Source of the DNA: Streptomyces sp. SAI-135
GTDB taxonomy: Bacteria; Actinomycetota; Actinomycetes; Streptomycetales; Streptomycetaceae
Length of the DNA stretch: 64,000 bases
Assembly: GCF_029893805.1 (NCBI RefSeq)
Contig: NZ_JARXYP010000002.1
Location: 4,588,001 to 4,652,000, forward strand
Direction: 5' to 3'
The notes under the pieces were generated by a model. That model was not told the DNA's origin and did no database searches. It was given only the letters and a program-made list of their open reading frames with translations. Made by a program: the position numbers and the translations under genes. Of this stretch, positions 14,231 to 22,029 are shown in pieces. Each line of letters begins with the position of its first letter. The stretch's first letter is position 1.

Positions 14231-14640
14231 CTGAGACAGGGCGATGTCCGAGTCGACGCCTACACTTCCTGGTGCTGGGAATGTCGACCTCCTTTGGTTG
14301 GCGTTTCCGACTGAGATGGCGGCCTCCTGCTTGAGACCAGGGGGCCGCCGCCATTTCTGACGGTGGCCCGTGGCCGCGCACGAACAGTCTGACGCACCGC
14401 ACTGACAGTAGGAGCCTCTCGGGGTTTCAAGCCGCCCAAGAGCGCACAGGCCTGACACACTCCGCCTGCAACAGGCGGTTTGCCGGTCCCTCGCCAGCTG
14501 GACGCCCAACCGGGCTCGAACTGCCCCATCAGCTAGACCTCTTCGCAGTCCAGAAGCGCGGGGGCATCTGCTCTTCGACCAGCGACCAATTCGGGAGTTG
14601 CTACCTCTTGGCGCTGTCGAACCAGCAGCTCGTTGCAGAC

Positions 14641-14654
14641 GTTTCACGTGAAAC
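14641..14654. promoter_or_regulatory. parS site (ParB binding) inside the AICE
   Basis: GTTTCACGTGAAAC, a perfect match to the Streptomyces parS consensus. It is unexpected within a mobile element and is near the dnaA fragment. Confidence 0.85.
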
Positions 14655-14814
14655 GCGGGCACGCCGACCTGCGCGAGCTGCCCACCGACCGGAACTTGCA
14701 GTCTGTACGTAGAACTTGGCTTTCCCCGTGTACACCACGACCTTCGGCCATGCCGTGTTCTAGGTGTACGCCTCGATCTCAGAGGACACACCCTCACGCC
14801 GCACGTGTAACGCC

Positions 14815-14977
14815 CTTTGAAGGTGTGGAAGAACTCCTCCTGCGTCGACTCCTTGTGCACGAGGAACTGGATGTCGTCGACGAGCAGGACGTCCATCTCG
14901 CGGTAGCGCTTGCGGAAGCTGTCGCCCTTGCCGTCGCGGATGGAGTTGATGACCTCGTTGGTGAACTCCTCCGAGCC
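14815..14977 (-). pseudogene. dnaA fragment (AAA+ Walker B region)
   Basis: In one minus-strand frame 53 residues read as Dna[19 protein letters not shown], then [20 protein letters not shown] with the Walker B aspartates, then [13 protein letters not shown]. An in-frame TAG sits just before this segment and the similarity stops abruptly after HTF. There is no ribosome site or complete domain, so this is a short copied piece of the chromosomal initiator gene, not a functional protein. VHK replaces the expected EDK/ADK, so it has drifted a little. Confidence 0.85.
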
Positions 14978-15270
14978 CTAGTCGTGCCGCGCCCCGGACG
15001 CCCTGACCACACCCGCTCTATCGAGTGGGGGTCGGCGGCAAACGGGATGGAACCTGAGGAGGGGCCGGGGATGACGCGCCGCCGACTTGCAGCGGCCGTT
15101 CAGACTCCGCCGACCTTGTCAGTGCCATCCGCTAGAGTTCGAAGTTTGGCTGCCCGTCAACATCGAGCACTAGATGTAGTGGTCGATACTCGCCAGTAGC
15201 ACAACCTGTGGGGGTCATGCTTGCTGTCGGGGCGTCAGAAGTGCTGTACTTGTCCTGACCGAAAACAAGC

Positions 15271-15322
15271 AGGCCCCACCCGGGGCTCGACTTGAGGTCG
15301 AGTCATCGGCATGGGGCCTTTT
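15271..15322 (+). terminator. Two-armed terminator-like hairpin
   Basis: AGGCCCCA (15271-15278) pairs with TGGGGCCT (15312-15319), enclosing a second stem CTCGAC / GTCGAG, and TTTT follows. It reads as a terminator on the plus strand. No clear gene precedes it, so it may end a small RNA or act as a leader attenuator for the 15411 gene. Confidence 0.65.
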
Positions 15323-15410
15323 GCGTTGGCGCGCCTTGGGACCCTACAACGGCTGACATGGTTGTCCAAGTCTTCGCGGCAGATGATTCGACCTCGGAAA
15401 CGAGGTATTC

Positions 15411-15686
15411 ATGCCCGCGAGATCTATGCTCATCGGCTACGACCTGAACCGCCCTGGCCAGAACTACGACTCGCTCTTCGAAGCGATCAAGGAACTGGGC
15501 ACGTGGTGGCACCACCTCGACTCCACCTGGATCGTCAAAACGACGAAGACCACGGTGCAGGTGTGTGACGCCCTGAAGCGCCACATCGACTCCAACGACG
15601 AACTCCTCGTCGTCGCGCTGACCGGTGAGGGAGCCTGGATCGGGTTCAACGACCGGGGCAGCAAGTGGCTCAAGGACAACCTCTGA
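15411..15686 (+). CDS. SinR-family small protein, possibly Cas2/VapD-like fold
   Basis: 91 residues from ATG 15411, with GAGG upstream. The N-terminal MLIGYDLNRPGQNYDSLFEA, an alternating strand-helix pattern, and a DELLVVALTGEGAWIGFND strand pair recall the ferredoxin-like fold and Asp position of Cas2 and VapD nucleases. Streptomyces homologues are often labelled SinR-family proteins. No cas genes or CRISPR repeats are nearby. It is the last gene before the tRNA attachment site and could be a solitary toxin- or nuclease-like cargo gene. The fold assignment is inference. Confidence 0.7.
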   Translation: MPARSMLIGYDLNRPGQNYDSLFEAIKELGTWWHHLDSTWIVKTTKTTVQVCDALKRHIDSNDELLVVALTGEGAWIGFNDRGSKWLKDNL

Positions 15687-15687
15687 C

Positions 15688-15705
15688 CGTGCCCCTGCCG
15701 TGCCC
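15688..15705. promoter_or_regulatory. Pair of CGTGCCC repeats: candidate integrase arm site, right end
   Basis: CGTGCCC at 15688 and 15699, 11 bp apart, matches the spacing of the first pair at the left end (3832 and 3843). It lies 97 bp from the right att core. Confidence 0.5.
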
Positions 15706-15758
15706 GATCACCCGGGAACCGACGGGGAATCGCGGTGAATAGCGGACAGTCTGCATGA

Positions 15759-15797
15759 GAACGGCCCCTGACCGATTCACCTGGTCAGGGGCCGTTC
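15759..15797. terminator. Bidirectional terminator
   Basis: A perfect 15-bp stem (GAACGGCCCCTGACC / GGTCAGGGGCCGTTC) with a 9-base loop lies between the plus-strand SinR-family gene and the 3' end of minus-strand tRNA-Ser. Confidence 0.9.
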
Positions 15798-15801
15798 ACC
15801 T

Positions 15802-15858
15802 GCGGTGGGTGTGGGATTTGAACCCACGGTGACTCGCGCCACGACGGTTTTCAAGACC
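15802..15858. repeat. Right attachment site (att core, 57-bp direct repeat)
   Basis: Identical to 3694-3750 and overlaps the 3' half of the intact tRNA-Ser gene. Recombination between the two copies would excise the AICE. Confidence 0.93.
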
Positions 15859-15887
15859 GTTCCCTTAGGCCGCTCGGGCAACCCACC
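15803..15887 (-). tRNA. tRNA-Ser(UGA)
   Basis: 85 bases. The acceptor arm GGTGGGT / ACCCACC, discriminator G, anticodon stem ACGGT / ACCGT around loop CTTGAAA (anticodon UGA), a long variable arm and T-arm GTGGG-TTCAAAT-CCCAC are all present. CCA is not encoded. It is the integration target of the AICE, and its 3' half is now supplied by the element side without changing the sequence. Confidence 0.95.
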
Positions 15888-15949
15888 CCGCGCCCTCGGT
15901 GACCGTGGCGCGGGGACCAGAGTAACGGGTCAGGGCGCGGGCGTGGCGG

Positions 15950-17449
15950 TCAGCTGTCGCCGGTGCGGGAGCCGAGGGTGAGATCGACCGTGCGGGTCTT
16001 GCCGTCGCGCTCGTAGGTGATCGTGACCTTGTCGCCGGGCTTGTGGGTCCAGATCTCGCCGATCAGGGTGGGCCCGGAGTCGATGACGTGGTCGTCCAGC
16101 TTGGTGATGACGTCGCCGGGCTTGAGGCCGGCCTTGGCGGCGGGGCCGCCCGCCTCGACCGGGTCGGAGCCGCCGGCGCCCTCCGTGGTGATCTTCGCGC
16201 CGCCCGTGGAGTCCTCCAGGGAGACGGACGCGCCGATCTTGGCGTAGACCGGCTTGCCGGTCTGGATGAGCTGCTGGGCGACGTACTTGGCCTGGTTGAT
16301 CGGGATGGCGAAGCCGAGGCCGATCGAGCCGGACTGGCTGGTGCCGCCGAGGCCGCCGCCGCTGGTGGACTGGATCGCGGAGTTGATGCCGATCACATTG
16401 CCCTGCGCGTCGAGGAGGGGGCCGCCCGAGTTGCCCGGGTTGATCGACGCGTCCGTCTGCAGCGCGCTCATGTAGGAGGCGTTGCTGCCGCTGCCGTCGC
16501 TGGAGGCCACCGGACGGTTCTTCGCGCTGATGATGCCGGTCGTGACGGTGTTCGACAGCCCGAAGGGGGCGCCGATCGCGATCGTGGAGTCGCCGACCGC
16601 CACCTGGTCGGAGTTGCCGAGGGTGAGCGGGTTGAGGTCGCTCGGCGCGTTCTTGAGCTTGATGACCGCCACGTCGTAGCCCTGCGCGTGGCCGACCACC
16701 TCGGCGTCGTACTTCTTGCCGTTCGGGAAGGTGGCGGTCAGCTTGCCGCCGTCGACCGCGTCGGCGACCACGTGGTTGTTGGTGACGATGTGGCCCTGGG
16801 TGTCGAAGACGAACCCGGTGCCGGTGCCGCCCTCGCCGTTGGTGGACTCGGCCTCGATGGTGACCGTGCTGGGCAGGGCCCGCTGCGCCACGCCCGCGAC
16901 GGTGCCGGCGTCACGCTTGACGCTGCCGCCGCTGTCGGACGCGGAGAGGGTGGTGGAGGAGCCGTTGTCGTTGTTCTTGGCCAGGGTGTAACCGAGACCG
17001 CCGCCGAGACCGCCGGCGACGAGCGCGGCCACCAGGACCGCTGCGACGAGACCACCGCGGCCCGTCTTCGGCTTCGGCGCGGGCTGCTGGTACCCCGCGC
17101 CCCACACGCCCGTCGGACCGGCGCCACCGGCACCCGCGCCGCCGGCACCCGCGTCACCCGCACCGCCGTCGGCGTACGACGGGGTGCCCGGAGCCTGCGG
17201 CGGCGGCCAGGAGCCCTGGGGGCCGCCCGCGCCACCGTGCTGCTGCCCCGGTGCCGAGGCGTACGCCGGAGCCGGTCCCGCGTGCACGAGTTCCGGGCCC
17301 TGGGCGCCGCCGGAGGGATGCGGCGGGATCGGCGTGGTGGGGGCGCCCGCGTCGGGGGCCTGGGGCGCCGAAGCCGCGGGAGCGTCCACCGGCACGGGGG
17401 GTGCAGACGGGGCCGGGGGTACCTCGGTGCCCTCGTTCTCGGTGCTCAC
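15950..17449 (-). CDS. htrA: HtrA/DegP-like serine protease with PDZ domain
   Basis: 499 residues from GTG 17449 (GAGGAGAGAAGC upstream). A long Pro/Ala/Gly-rich cytosolic N-terminus (about 1-130) precedes one transmembrane helix (GGLVAAVLVAALVAGGLGGG). The trypsin-like domain carries the triad: His in VTNNHVVADA, Asp in GYDVAVIKL and Ser in INPGNSGGPLL. A C-terminal PDZ domain (GLKPGDVITKLDDHVI) follows. It is an extracytoplasmic membrane-anchored quality-control protease. It is monocistronic and divergent from the GDPD gene. The stop is about 60 bp from tRNA-Ser. Confidence 0.93.
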   Translation of the reverse strand: MSTENEGTEVPPAPSAPPVPVDAPAASAPQAPDAGAPTTPIPPHPSGGAQGPELVHAGPAPAYASAPGQQHGGAGGPQGSWPPPQAPGTPSYADGGAGDAGAGGAGAGGAGPTGVWGAGYQQPAPKPKTGRGGLVAAVLVAALVAGGLGGGLGYTLAKNNDNGSSTTLSASDSGGSVKRDAGTVAGVAQRALPSTVTIEAESTNGEGGTGTGFVFDTQGHIVTNNHVVADAVDGGKLTATFPNGKKYDAEVVGHAQGYDVAVIKLKNAPSDLNPLTLGNSDQVAVGDSTIAIGAPFGLSNTVTTGIISAKNRPVASSDGSGSNASYMSALQTDASINPGNSGGPLLDAQGNVIGINSAIQSTSGGGLGGTSQSGSIGLGFAIPINQAKYVAQQLIQTGKPVYAKIGASVSLEDSTGGAKITTEGAGGSDPVEAGGPAAKAGLKPGDVITKLDDHVIDSGPTLIGEIWTHKPGDKVTITYERDGKTRTVDLTLGSRTGDS

Positions 17450-17707
17450 AGCTTCTCTCCTCGGTCCACGGCTGTCGGTTGTCGGTCGCACTCGGTCACG
17501 CTCGGCCGTGCCGCTCTCGTGTCCGGCGTGCGTCAGCTGTGCATGTCCTTTTGTATGCCGTCAGCTTTTCCCACGGGCCGTCAGGGCACCATAAGCGGTG
17601 CCTGTGGGTCTGCGGCTGCTCTTTATATAGGCCATGCAAGACAAATGAGGCGCAATACTTATGCCTCCGTTCGCACGCGTACCCCCGAGCGGTGGCACCA
17701 TGACGCG

Positions 17708-18535
17708 GTGACCCACGCACGGCAGCAGCTGACTCAAGTCGTCGCCCACCGCGGAGCCTCGGAAGACGCTCCCGAGCACACTCTCGCCGCGTACCGCAAA
17801 GCGATCGAGGACGGGGCGGACGCCCTCGAATGCGATGTGCGCCTCACGGCCGACGGTCATCTGGTGTGCGTCCACGACCGACGGGTCAACCGTACGTCCA
17901 ACGGCCGCGGAGCGGTCTCGGCCCTGGAGCTCGCCGACCTCGCCGCCCTGGACTTCGGCTCGCGCAGGACGCGGGAGTTCTGGCGCACCCGCGACGAGGA
18001 GCCGGACTGGGTGTTCCGGCCCGAGGACCGGGAGGAAACCTCCGTGCTCACCCTGGAGCGGCTGCTCGAACTCGTCGCCGACGCGGGGCGGCGGGTGGAG
18101 ATGGCCATCGAGACCAAGCACCCCACGCGCTGGGCGGGCCAGGTCGAGGAGCGGCTGCTGCTGCTCCTGAAGCGGTTCGGTCTGGACAGCCCCGCCTCGC
18201 CCGCCGAGTCGCCGATCAGGGTCATGAGCTTCTCGGCCCGGTCGCTGCATCGCGTGCGTGCCGCCTCGCCGACCCTGCCGACGGTCTATCTGCTGCAGTT
18301 CGTCTCGCCCCGGCTGCGGGACGGCCGGCTGCCGGCGGGGGTGCACATCGCGGGCCCCTCGATCCGGATCGTGCGCAACCACCCCGGGTACATCGAGCGC
18401 CTGAAGCGGGCGGGCCACCAGGTGCACGTGTGGACCGTCAACGAACCCGAGGACGTGGACCTCTGCGTCGAGCTGGGCGTCGACGCCATCATCACCAACC
18501 GGCCGCGCGCGGTGCTCGACCGACTGGGCCGCTGA
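17708..18535 (+). CDS. Glycerophosphodiester phosphodiesterase
   Basis: 275 residues from GTG 17708; a longer frame is open upstream but lies antisense to htrA. GDPD motifs are clear: HRGASEDAPEHTLAAY (catalytic His and Glu), DALECDVRLTADGHLVCVHD (Glu/Asp metal ligands and second His), and the C-terminal VHVWTVNEPEDVDLCVELGV with INTNRP-like ITNRPRAV. It hydrolyses deacylated phospholipid diesters to glycerol-3-phosphate and an alcohol. No signal peptide is seen, so it is likely cytosolic. The start has no strong ribosome site. Confidence 0.9.
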   Translation: MTHARQQLTQVVAHRGASEDAPEHTLAAYRKAIEDGADALECDVRLTADGHLVCVHDRRVNRTSNGRGAVSALELADLAALDFGSRRTREFWRTRDEEPDWVFRPEDREETSVLTLERLLELVADAGRRVEMAIETKHPTRWAGQVEERLLLLLKRFGLDSPASPAESPIRVMSFSARSLHRVRAASPTLPTVYLLQFVSPRLRDGRLPAGVHIAGPSIRIVRNHPGYIERLKRAGHQVHVWTVNEPEDVDLCVELGVDAIITNRPRAVLDRLGR

Positions 18536-18680
18536 CGTCCCCTCCGTCACAGGGTGTGCCCCGGCGCGTTCGGTGCGTGTTCGACCGCGGTGAATGCGTC
18601 GGCGGAACGGGATTGGCCGGTTTCCGGTACAGGCCAATGGGGCATCCACACCGTGGCGTGGGGCGAAGGAGGTCTCGGGG

Positions 18681-19229
18681 GTGGCGTTGGTGGTGGCACA
18701 GGAGGTGCCCACGTCGTCGAGCATGGCCGTACCCCATGGCCCTGCGGGCGTGGGGGAAGCGAGACACCGTATGCGCGTGCAGCTGCGCAGGGGTGGCGTG
18801 GCGGAATCGGTCATCGACGACGCCGTACTGATTCTTTCCGAACTCTTGAGCAACGCGTGCAAACACGGCCGGCCGCTGGGCGACGCCCTGGCCGGGGACG
18901 GTGACGTCCGTGCCGCCTGGCGGGTGGACGCGGGCGGCAGGCTCACGGTCGAGGTGACGGACGGCGGCGGGCCCACCCGCCCGGCTCCGGCCACGCCCTC
19001 GGTCACCGCGCACGGCGGCCGCGGGCTCAACATCATCACCGCGCTGGCCGACGACTGGGGTGTCAGGGACGACGCCCGGGGCGAGGTCACGGTCTGGGTG
19101 ATCGTCCACGCGGACGTTCACGATCCGGACGCAGGCCGCCGCCGCGACGACTTCGCCACGCGGGTGGTCGCCCCGTCGGTCGCGATACCCGACCTGGACT
19201 TCTCGGACGCGTTCGACGACCTCGCCTGA
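18681..19229 (+). CDS. RsbW-like ATP-binding protein (HATPase_c_2)
   Basis: 182 residues from GTG 18681, placed by GGAGG 8 bases upstream. The GHKL ATPase boxes are present: N box LSELLSNACKHGRP, G1 box VEVTDGGGPTRP and G2 box GGRGLNII. There is no histidine-phosphotransfer or sensor region, so it is a stand-alone anti-sigma or serine-kinase type regulator of the large Streptomyces RsbW family. No anti-anti-sigma partner is adjacent; a PP2C phosphatase 3 kb downstream could be a functional partner but nothing shows this. Confidence 0.85.
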   Translation: MALVVAQEVPTSSSMAVPHGPAGVGEARHRMRVQLRRGGVAESVIDDAVLILSELLSNACKHGRPLGDALAGDGDVRAAWRVDAGGRLTVEVTDGGGPTRPAPATPSVTAHGGRGLNIITALADDWGVRDDARGEVTVWVIVHADVHDPDAGRRRDDFATRVVAPSVAIPDLDFSDAFDDLA

Positions 19230-19256
19230 GGAGACCCGGACGGGCCGTCCGGGACG

Positions 19257-19346
19257 GACACCCCGGTGGTTGCCCGAGGGACACCCCGGTGGTTGCCAGA
19301 GGGACGCCCCACTGGTTACCCGAAGGACACCCCGGTGGTTGTCCAC
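19257..19346. repeat. Four imperfect tandem copies of a 22-23 bp unit
   Basis: Units sharing CCCCGGTGGTTG-like cores follow one another between the RsbW-like gene and the SEC-C gene; the third is the most changed. The last unit runs into TTGTCCACA (19339-19347), a DnaA-box match. Confidence 0.75.
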
Positions 19347-19422
19347 AGGCTTCCGTCGGTCAAGTCGCAAGCGGCTAGGCTCGCGCCCGTACGAGACGAG
19401 CCGTAACCGGGAGACAGCCACG

Positions 19423-20412
19423 ATGGCCAAGAAGCGACCCCAGACGAAGGCCAAGCGCCCGCAGAGCACGGACGGCGCCCGCGCCGTGGGCGCCGATGGT
19501 GAGATTCCGGTGGTCGGCGCCCGCGAACCCTGCCCGTGCGGCAGCGGCCGCCGCTACAAGGCCTGCCACGGCCGGGCCGCCGCGCAGGCCGCCACCGAGC
19601 TGGTGCACCGCCCGTTCGAGGGCCTGCCGGGCGAGGGCGACTGGGTGGCCCTGCGCGAGCTGGTCCCCGCCGCCACCGTCGAACTGACCCTCAAGAGCGG
19701 CCTCCCCGAGGGCGTCCCGTCGGTCACGCTGGCCACGGTCCTGCCGATGGCCTGGCCCGCCCTGCGCCGCGACGACGGCTCGGTCCTGCTCGGACTGCAG
19801 AACGACACGGCGTCCGGTGACATCAGCCGCGATCTCGCCGACACCCTCCAGCGCGCGCTCACGGCGGCTCCGGGCACCCCGGTCGAGGGCCGGCGCGCTC
19901 CCGCCGACGGTCCGCGACTGCAGGACCTGCTCGACCCCGATGGCGCCTTCGAGCCAGTTGTGCACGAGGGCTTCGAGTTCTGGGTCCCCGACGCGGAGAA
20001 CGCCACGCCGGAGGTGACCGCCTCCCTGGAGCGGGCCAACGCCGCGGCCATCCCGACCGTCCGGCTGACCGGTGTCGACGCCGCCTACTGGTGCGAGACC
20101 CCGGACAAGAACCATCTGCGCTGGGTGATGCCGCACCCCGAGGAGCAACTTCTGGACGCGCTCGCGCGACTGCACGCGGCCGGGAAGTCGAGCCTCGGCG
20201 AGGGCACCAGGCTCGTCGGTTCCTTCCGCGCCCACGGCCTCACCGTCCCGGTCTGGGACCTGCCGAGCGGGGTCACCGCGGAGGACGTCGAGAAGCCGGC
20301 CGCCGAGTTCGGCGAGCGTCTCGCAGGCGCTCTGGCCACGGACGCACCGCTGACCGCCGACGAGCGCCGCGCCCGTGGCGGCCTCACCAACCGACAGGTC
20401 ACGCTGAGTTGA
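19423..20412 (+). CDS. DUF5926-type protein with N-terminal SEC-C zinc motif
   Basis: 329 residues from ATG 19423. A basic N-terminal tail (KKRPQTKAKRPQST) precedes a SEC-C zinc motif CPCGSGRRYKACHGR (about residues 38-52), as found at the C-terminus of SecA. The rest is a conserved actinobacterial domain with no catalytic motif I can name. SEC-C motifs bind zinc and often SecB or ribosomes, so a ribosome- or secretion-linked role is plausible but unproven. It is single, with a hairpin about 165 bp downstream. Confidence 0.8.
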   Translation: MAKKRPQTKAKRPQSTDGARAVGADGEIPVVGAREPCPCGSGRRYKACHGRAAAQAATELVHRPFEGLPGEGDWVALRELVPAATVELTLKSGLPEGVPSVTLATVLPMAWPALRRDDGSVLLGLQNDTASGDISRDLADTLQRALTAAPGTPVEGRRAPADGPRLQDLLDPDGAFEPVVHEGFEFWVPDAENATPEVTASLERANAAAIPTVRLTGVDAAYWCETPDKNHLRWVMPHPEEQLLDALARLHAAGKSSLGEGTRLVGSFRAHGLTVPVWDLPSGVTAEDVEKPAAEFGERLAGALATDAPLTADERRARGGLTNRQVTLS

Positions 20413-20577
20413 CACAACCAGTGCGGCTGACCGGCCGGTCAGTCGCACCGTACCTTCACCGGGCGGCCCCGTCCGTCCACAACTCCCCTCCCAAGAAGGC
20501 GAATCGGTGTCCGAATAAGCCAGTGAGGGGCGCGGTCGAATTTGCGAACGGCCGATCTCTTGTTACCGTTCCAATAG

Positions 20578-20615
20578 CCCGGTTGCTGGTGCATCCCCCG
20601 TCGCCAGCAACCGGG
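20578..20615 (+). terminator. Long hairpin with C-rich loop (terminator or small RNA)
   Basis: A perfect 12-bp stem CCCGGTTGCTGG / CCAGCAACCGGG with a 14-base loop containing CCCCC, followed by TCTTT. It is too far (165 bp) from the SEC-C gene stop to be simply its terminator. A possible small RNA ending here recalls C-loop RNAs of actinobacteria, but only one such hairpin is present. Confidence 0.7.
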
Positions 20616-20656
20616 TCTTTCCGTGTCCGGGCAGCTTTACGGAACGCCGTCGCGCG

Positions 20657-21307
20657 TCAACTGCCCGTGTTCTCCGCGGAGTTGCTCCCGACCCGCAGCA
20701 GCAGTGGTCCACTGCCCCGTCGGGCGAACTCCGTGATCGCCGTGTAGTCGGCCGGTGCCCCCTGCGTGCGCTCCCGGGGCGTCTCACAGCTGTCCGGCTC
20801 ATCCCCCGCACCGACCGCGCAGTGCAGCCGCACCGTGCGTCCGCCGGGTTCCATGAAGCTGAGCGCGGCGTCCAGCGCCGTGCCGGTCGCGTTGCGGTAG
20901 TAGGTCCGCGCCCAGGTCTCCTCGCCCTGCGTGAGCACACAGGTCTGCGCCTCGACGCCGTCGGGGGAGGTCAGTTCCGGACCGCAGCGCGCGGCGGTGG
21001 CGAGGCCCACGCCGAGCAGCAGCGGGGAGCGGCGGGGGCCGGCGAGGGGCGCCTTGTGGTCATCGGCGTGGGCGCCGGCGTAGCCGTCGGGGTGGTCACC
21101 GGCCGCGGGCGGCGCCGTGGAAGCCCCTGCGGCATCCGGCGCCGCGGGACGCACGAGATCGCGTACGACCGTACGGCCTCCGTCGCCCACCTGTCCCGCG
21201 GAGGCCATGGCCAGGGGCAGCGCGACGGCGCACACCACGCCACCGGACAGGGCGAGCAGACGAACCCATCGGGGGCCGGGGGGTCGTCCCCCGGAATGAC
21301 GCAGCAT
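20657..21307 (-). CDS. Hypothetical membrane-anchored secreted protein
   Basis: 216 residues from ATG 21307. An N-terminal signal anchor (VRLLALSGGVVCAVALPLAMA, about residues 15-35) is followed by a Pro/Ala/Asp/His-rich linker. A folded domain with three or four Cys (ARCGPEL, AQTCVLT, VRLHCAVG, PDSCETP) probably forms disulfides outside the membrane. I do not recognise the family. It is downstream of the Prim-Pol-like gene on the same strand with a 56-base gap. Confidence 0.7.
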   Translation of the reverse strand: MLRHSGGRPPGPRWVRLLALSGGVVCAVALPLAMASAGQVGDGGRTVVRDLVRPAAPDAAGASTAPPAAGDHPDGYAGAHADDHKAPLAGPRRSPLLLGVGLATAARCGPELTSPDGVEAQTCVLTQGEETWARTYYRNATGTALDAALSFMEPGGRTVRLHCAVGAGDEPDSCETPRERTQGAPADYTAITEFARRGSGPLLLRVGSNSAENTGS

Positions 21308-21363
21308 GAGGCGGACGATAACGACCGGGCGCGGGCACCCGGTTCCGTCCGCGCCCGACACCC

Positions 21364-22029
21364 TTACAACTCGGGTGCGCTCACACCCGTACGAGTGAGG
21401 GCCTCGACCACGGCGTCCACCACGGCCTCGACATCGGGGACCCACGGGGAGGCCGAGCCGGGAAGCGGGGCCCGCTCCCAGGTGATCTCGCCGTGGCCGG
21501 TCTCGGACGGGGGCAGGGCGAGGTAGCCGCCCTCGCCGTGGAAGCGGAGGGAGCCGGGGACGTGGTCCTGGGCGTAGAGCAGTTCGCCCAGCTGTTCCAT
21601 CGAGTACGGCTTGACGAGGATCGCCCAGCGGGTCGGCGAGGCGACCACCGGGCCCAGGCGCATGCCCTGGCGGTCGAGTGCGGCCAGGGCGCGGGCGGCC
21701 GGGAGGGCCGGCAGGCTGACCGCGCAGGGCGCACTGCCGCCGGTGGCCAGGATGATCGGTGCGGCCGGTCGGTTGGTCCACCACCAGCGCACCATGCGCT
21801 CGTCCGTGGTGGCCGCGAGCAGGCCCGGGTCGAAGGGGTGGGCGCCGGGGACCGTGCACTCCGGGTCGGGGCATCCGCAGCGGGCCCGGCCCTCCGGGTC
21901 CGGTGCCACACCGGGGAGTACGGGCCACTGCCATTCCTTCGCGAAGGTCAGGGCCGCGCTGAACAATTCAGGCCTTCCGTCGCTGCGCTGGGACAGGAGC
22001 CTGCGTCGCCTTCCGAGGATCTCGCGCAT
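21364..22029 (-). CDS. Degenerate Prim-Pol-like protein (bifunctional primase/polymerase N-terminal type)
   Basis: 221 residues. It keeps the general layout of the Prim-Pol family (FAKEWQWPVLPGV, Cys-rich CGCPDPECTVPGAHP, TTDERMVRWWWTNRPAAPIILATG, VVASPTRWAILVKPYSMEQL). The metal-binding Asp pair and the SGGxH motif of the 2127-2999 protein are not evident, so catalysis is doubtful. Streptomyces chromosomes carry such short proteins near the origin. A DNA-linked regulatory role is possible. It ends close to the next minus-strand gene. Confidence 0.7.
   Translation of the reverse strand: MREILGRRRRLLSQRSDGRPELFSAALTFAKEWQWPVLPGVAPDPEGRARCGCPDPECTVPGAHPFDPGLLAATTDERMVRWWWTNRPAAPIILATGGSAPCAVSLPALPAARALAALDRQGMRLGPVVASPTRWAILVKPYSMEQLGELLYAQDHVPGSLRFHGEGGYLALPPSETGHGEITWERAPLPGSASPWVPDVEAVVDAVVEALTRTGVSAPEL

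Larger units (their letters stand above)
13538..15270. other. Largely non-coding right arm of the AICE
   Basis: About 1.7 kb without a convincing intact gene. It contains hairpins (13544-13560 and a TTCG-loop hairpin near 13586), a nested inverted repeat (13759-13908), 63-bp repeats (14115-14230), a parS site and a dnaA fragment. Functions such as a single-strand origin, clt transfer locus or attP accessory region are possible; none can be proven by reading. Confidence 0.6.
3694..15858. mobile_element. pSAM2-type actinomycete integrative and conjugative element (AICE) in tRNA-Ser(UGA)
   Basis: About 12.2 kb bounded by 57-bp perfect direct repeats (3694-3750 and 15802-15858). The right copy is part of an intact tRNA-Ser gene and the left copy is only the 3' half of a tRNA. 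The gene order int-xis-rep on one side, small spread genes, a TraB/FtsK translocase, a KorSA-like GntR repressor and a Nudix (Pif-like) gene is that of pSAM2. Transfer of such elements moves double-stranded DNA through a hexameric FtsK-like pump. All required modules appear intact, so the element may still be functional. Confidence 0.93.

Noticed and set aside
14033-14896. A 287-codon minus-strand gene starting [12 protein letters not shown]
   Set aside because: Only the first 25 or so codons are DnaA-derived; the rest is arbitrary and has repeats typical of non-coding DNA.
16043-18535. An 830-codon plus-strand open frame across htrA and the GDPD gene
   Set aside because: Its first two thirds are antisense to htrA with no motif or proper codon pattern; only the last 275 codons (from 17708) are the real GDPD gene.
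20578-20615. A full 6C-type RNA
   Set aside because: Only one hairpin with five loop Cs is present, whereas that family has two C-loop hairpins.
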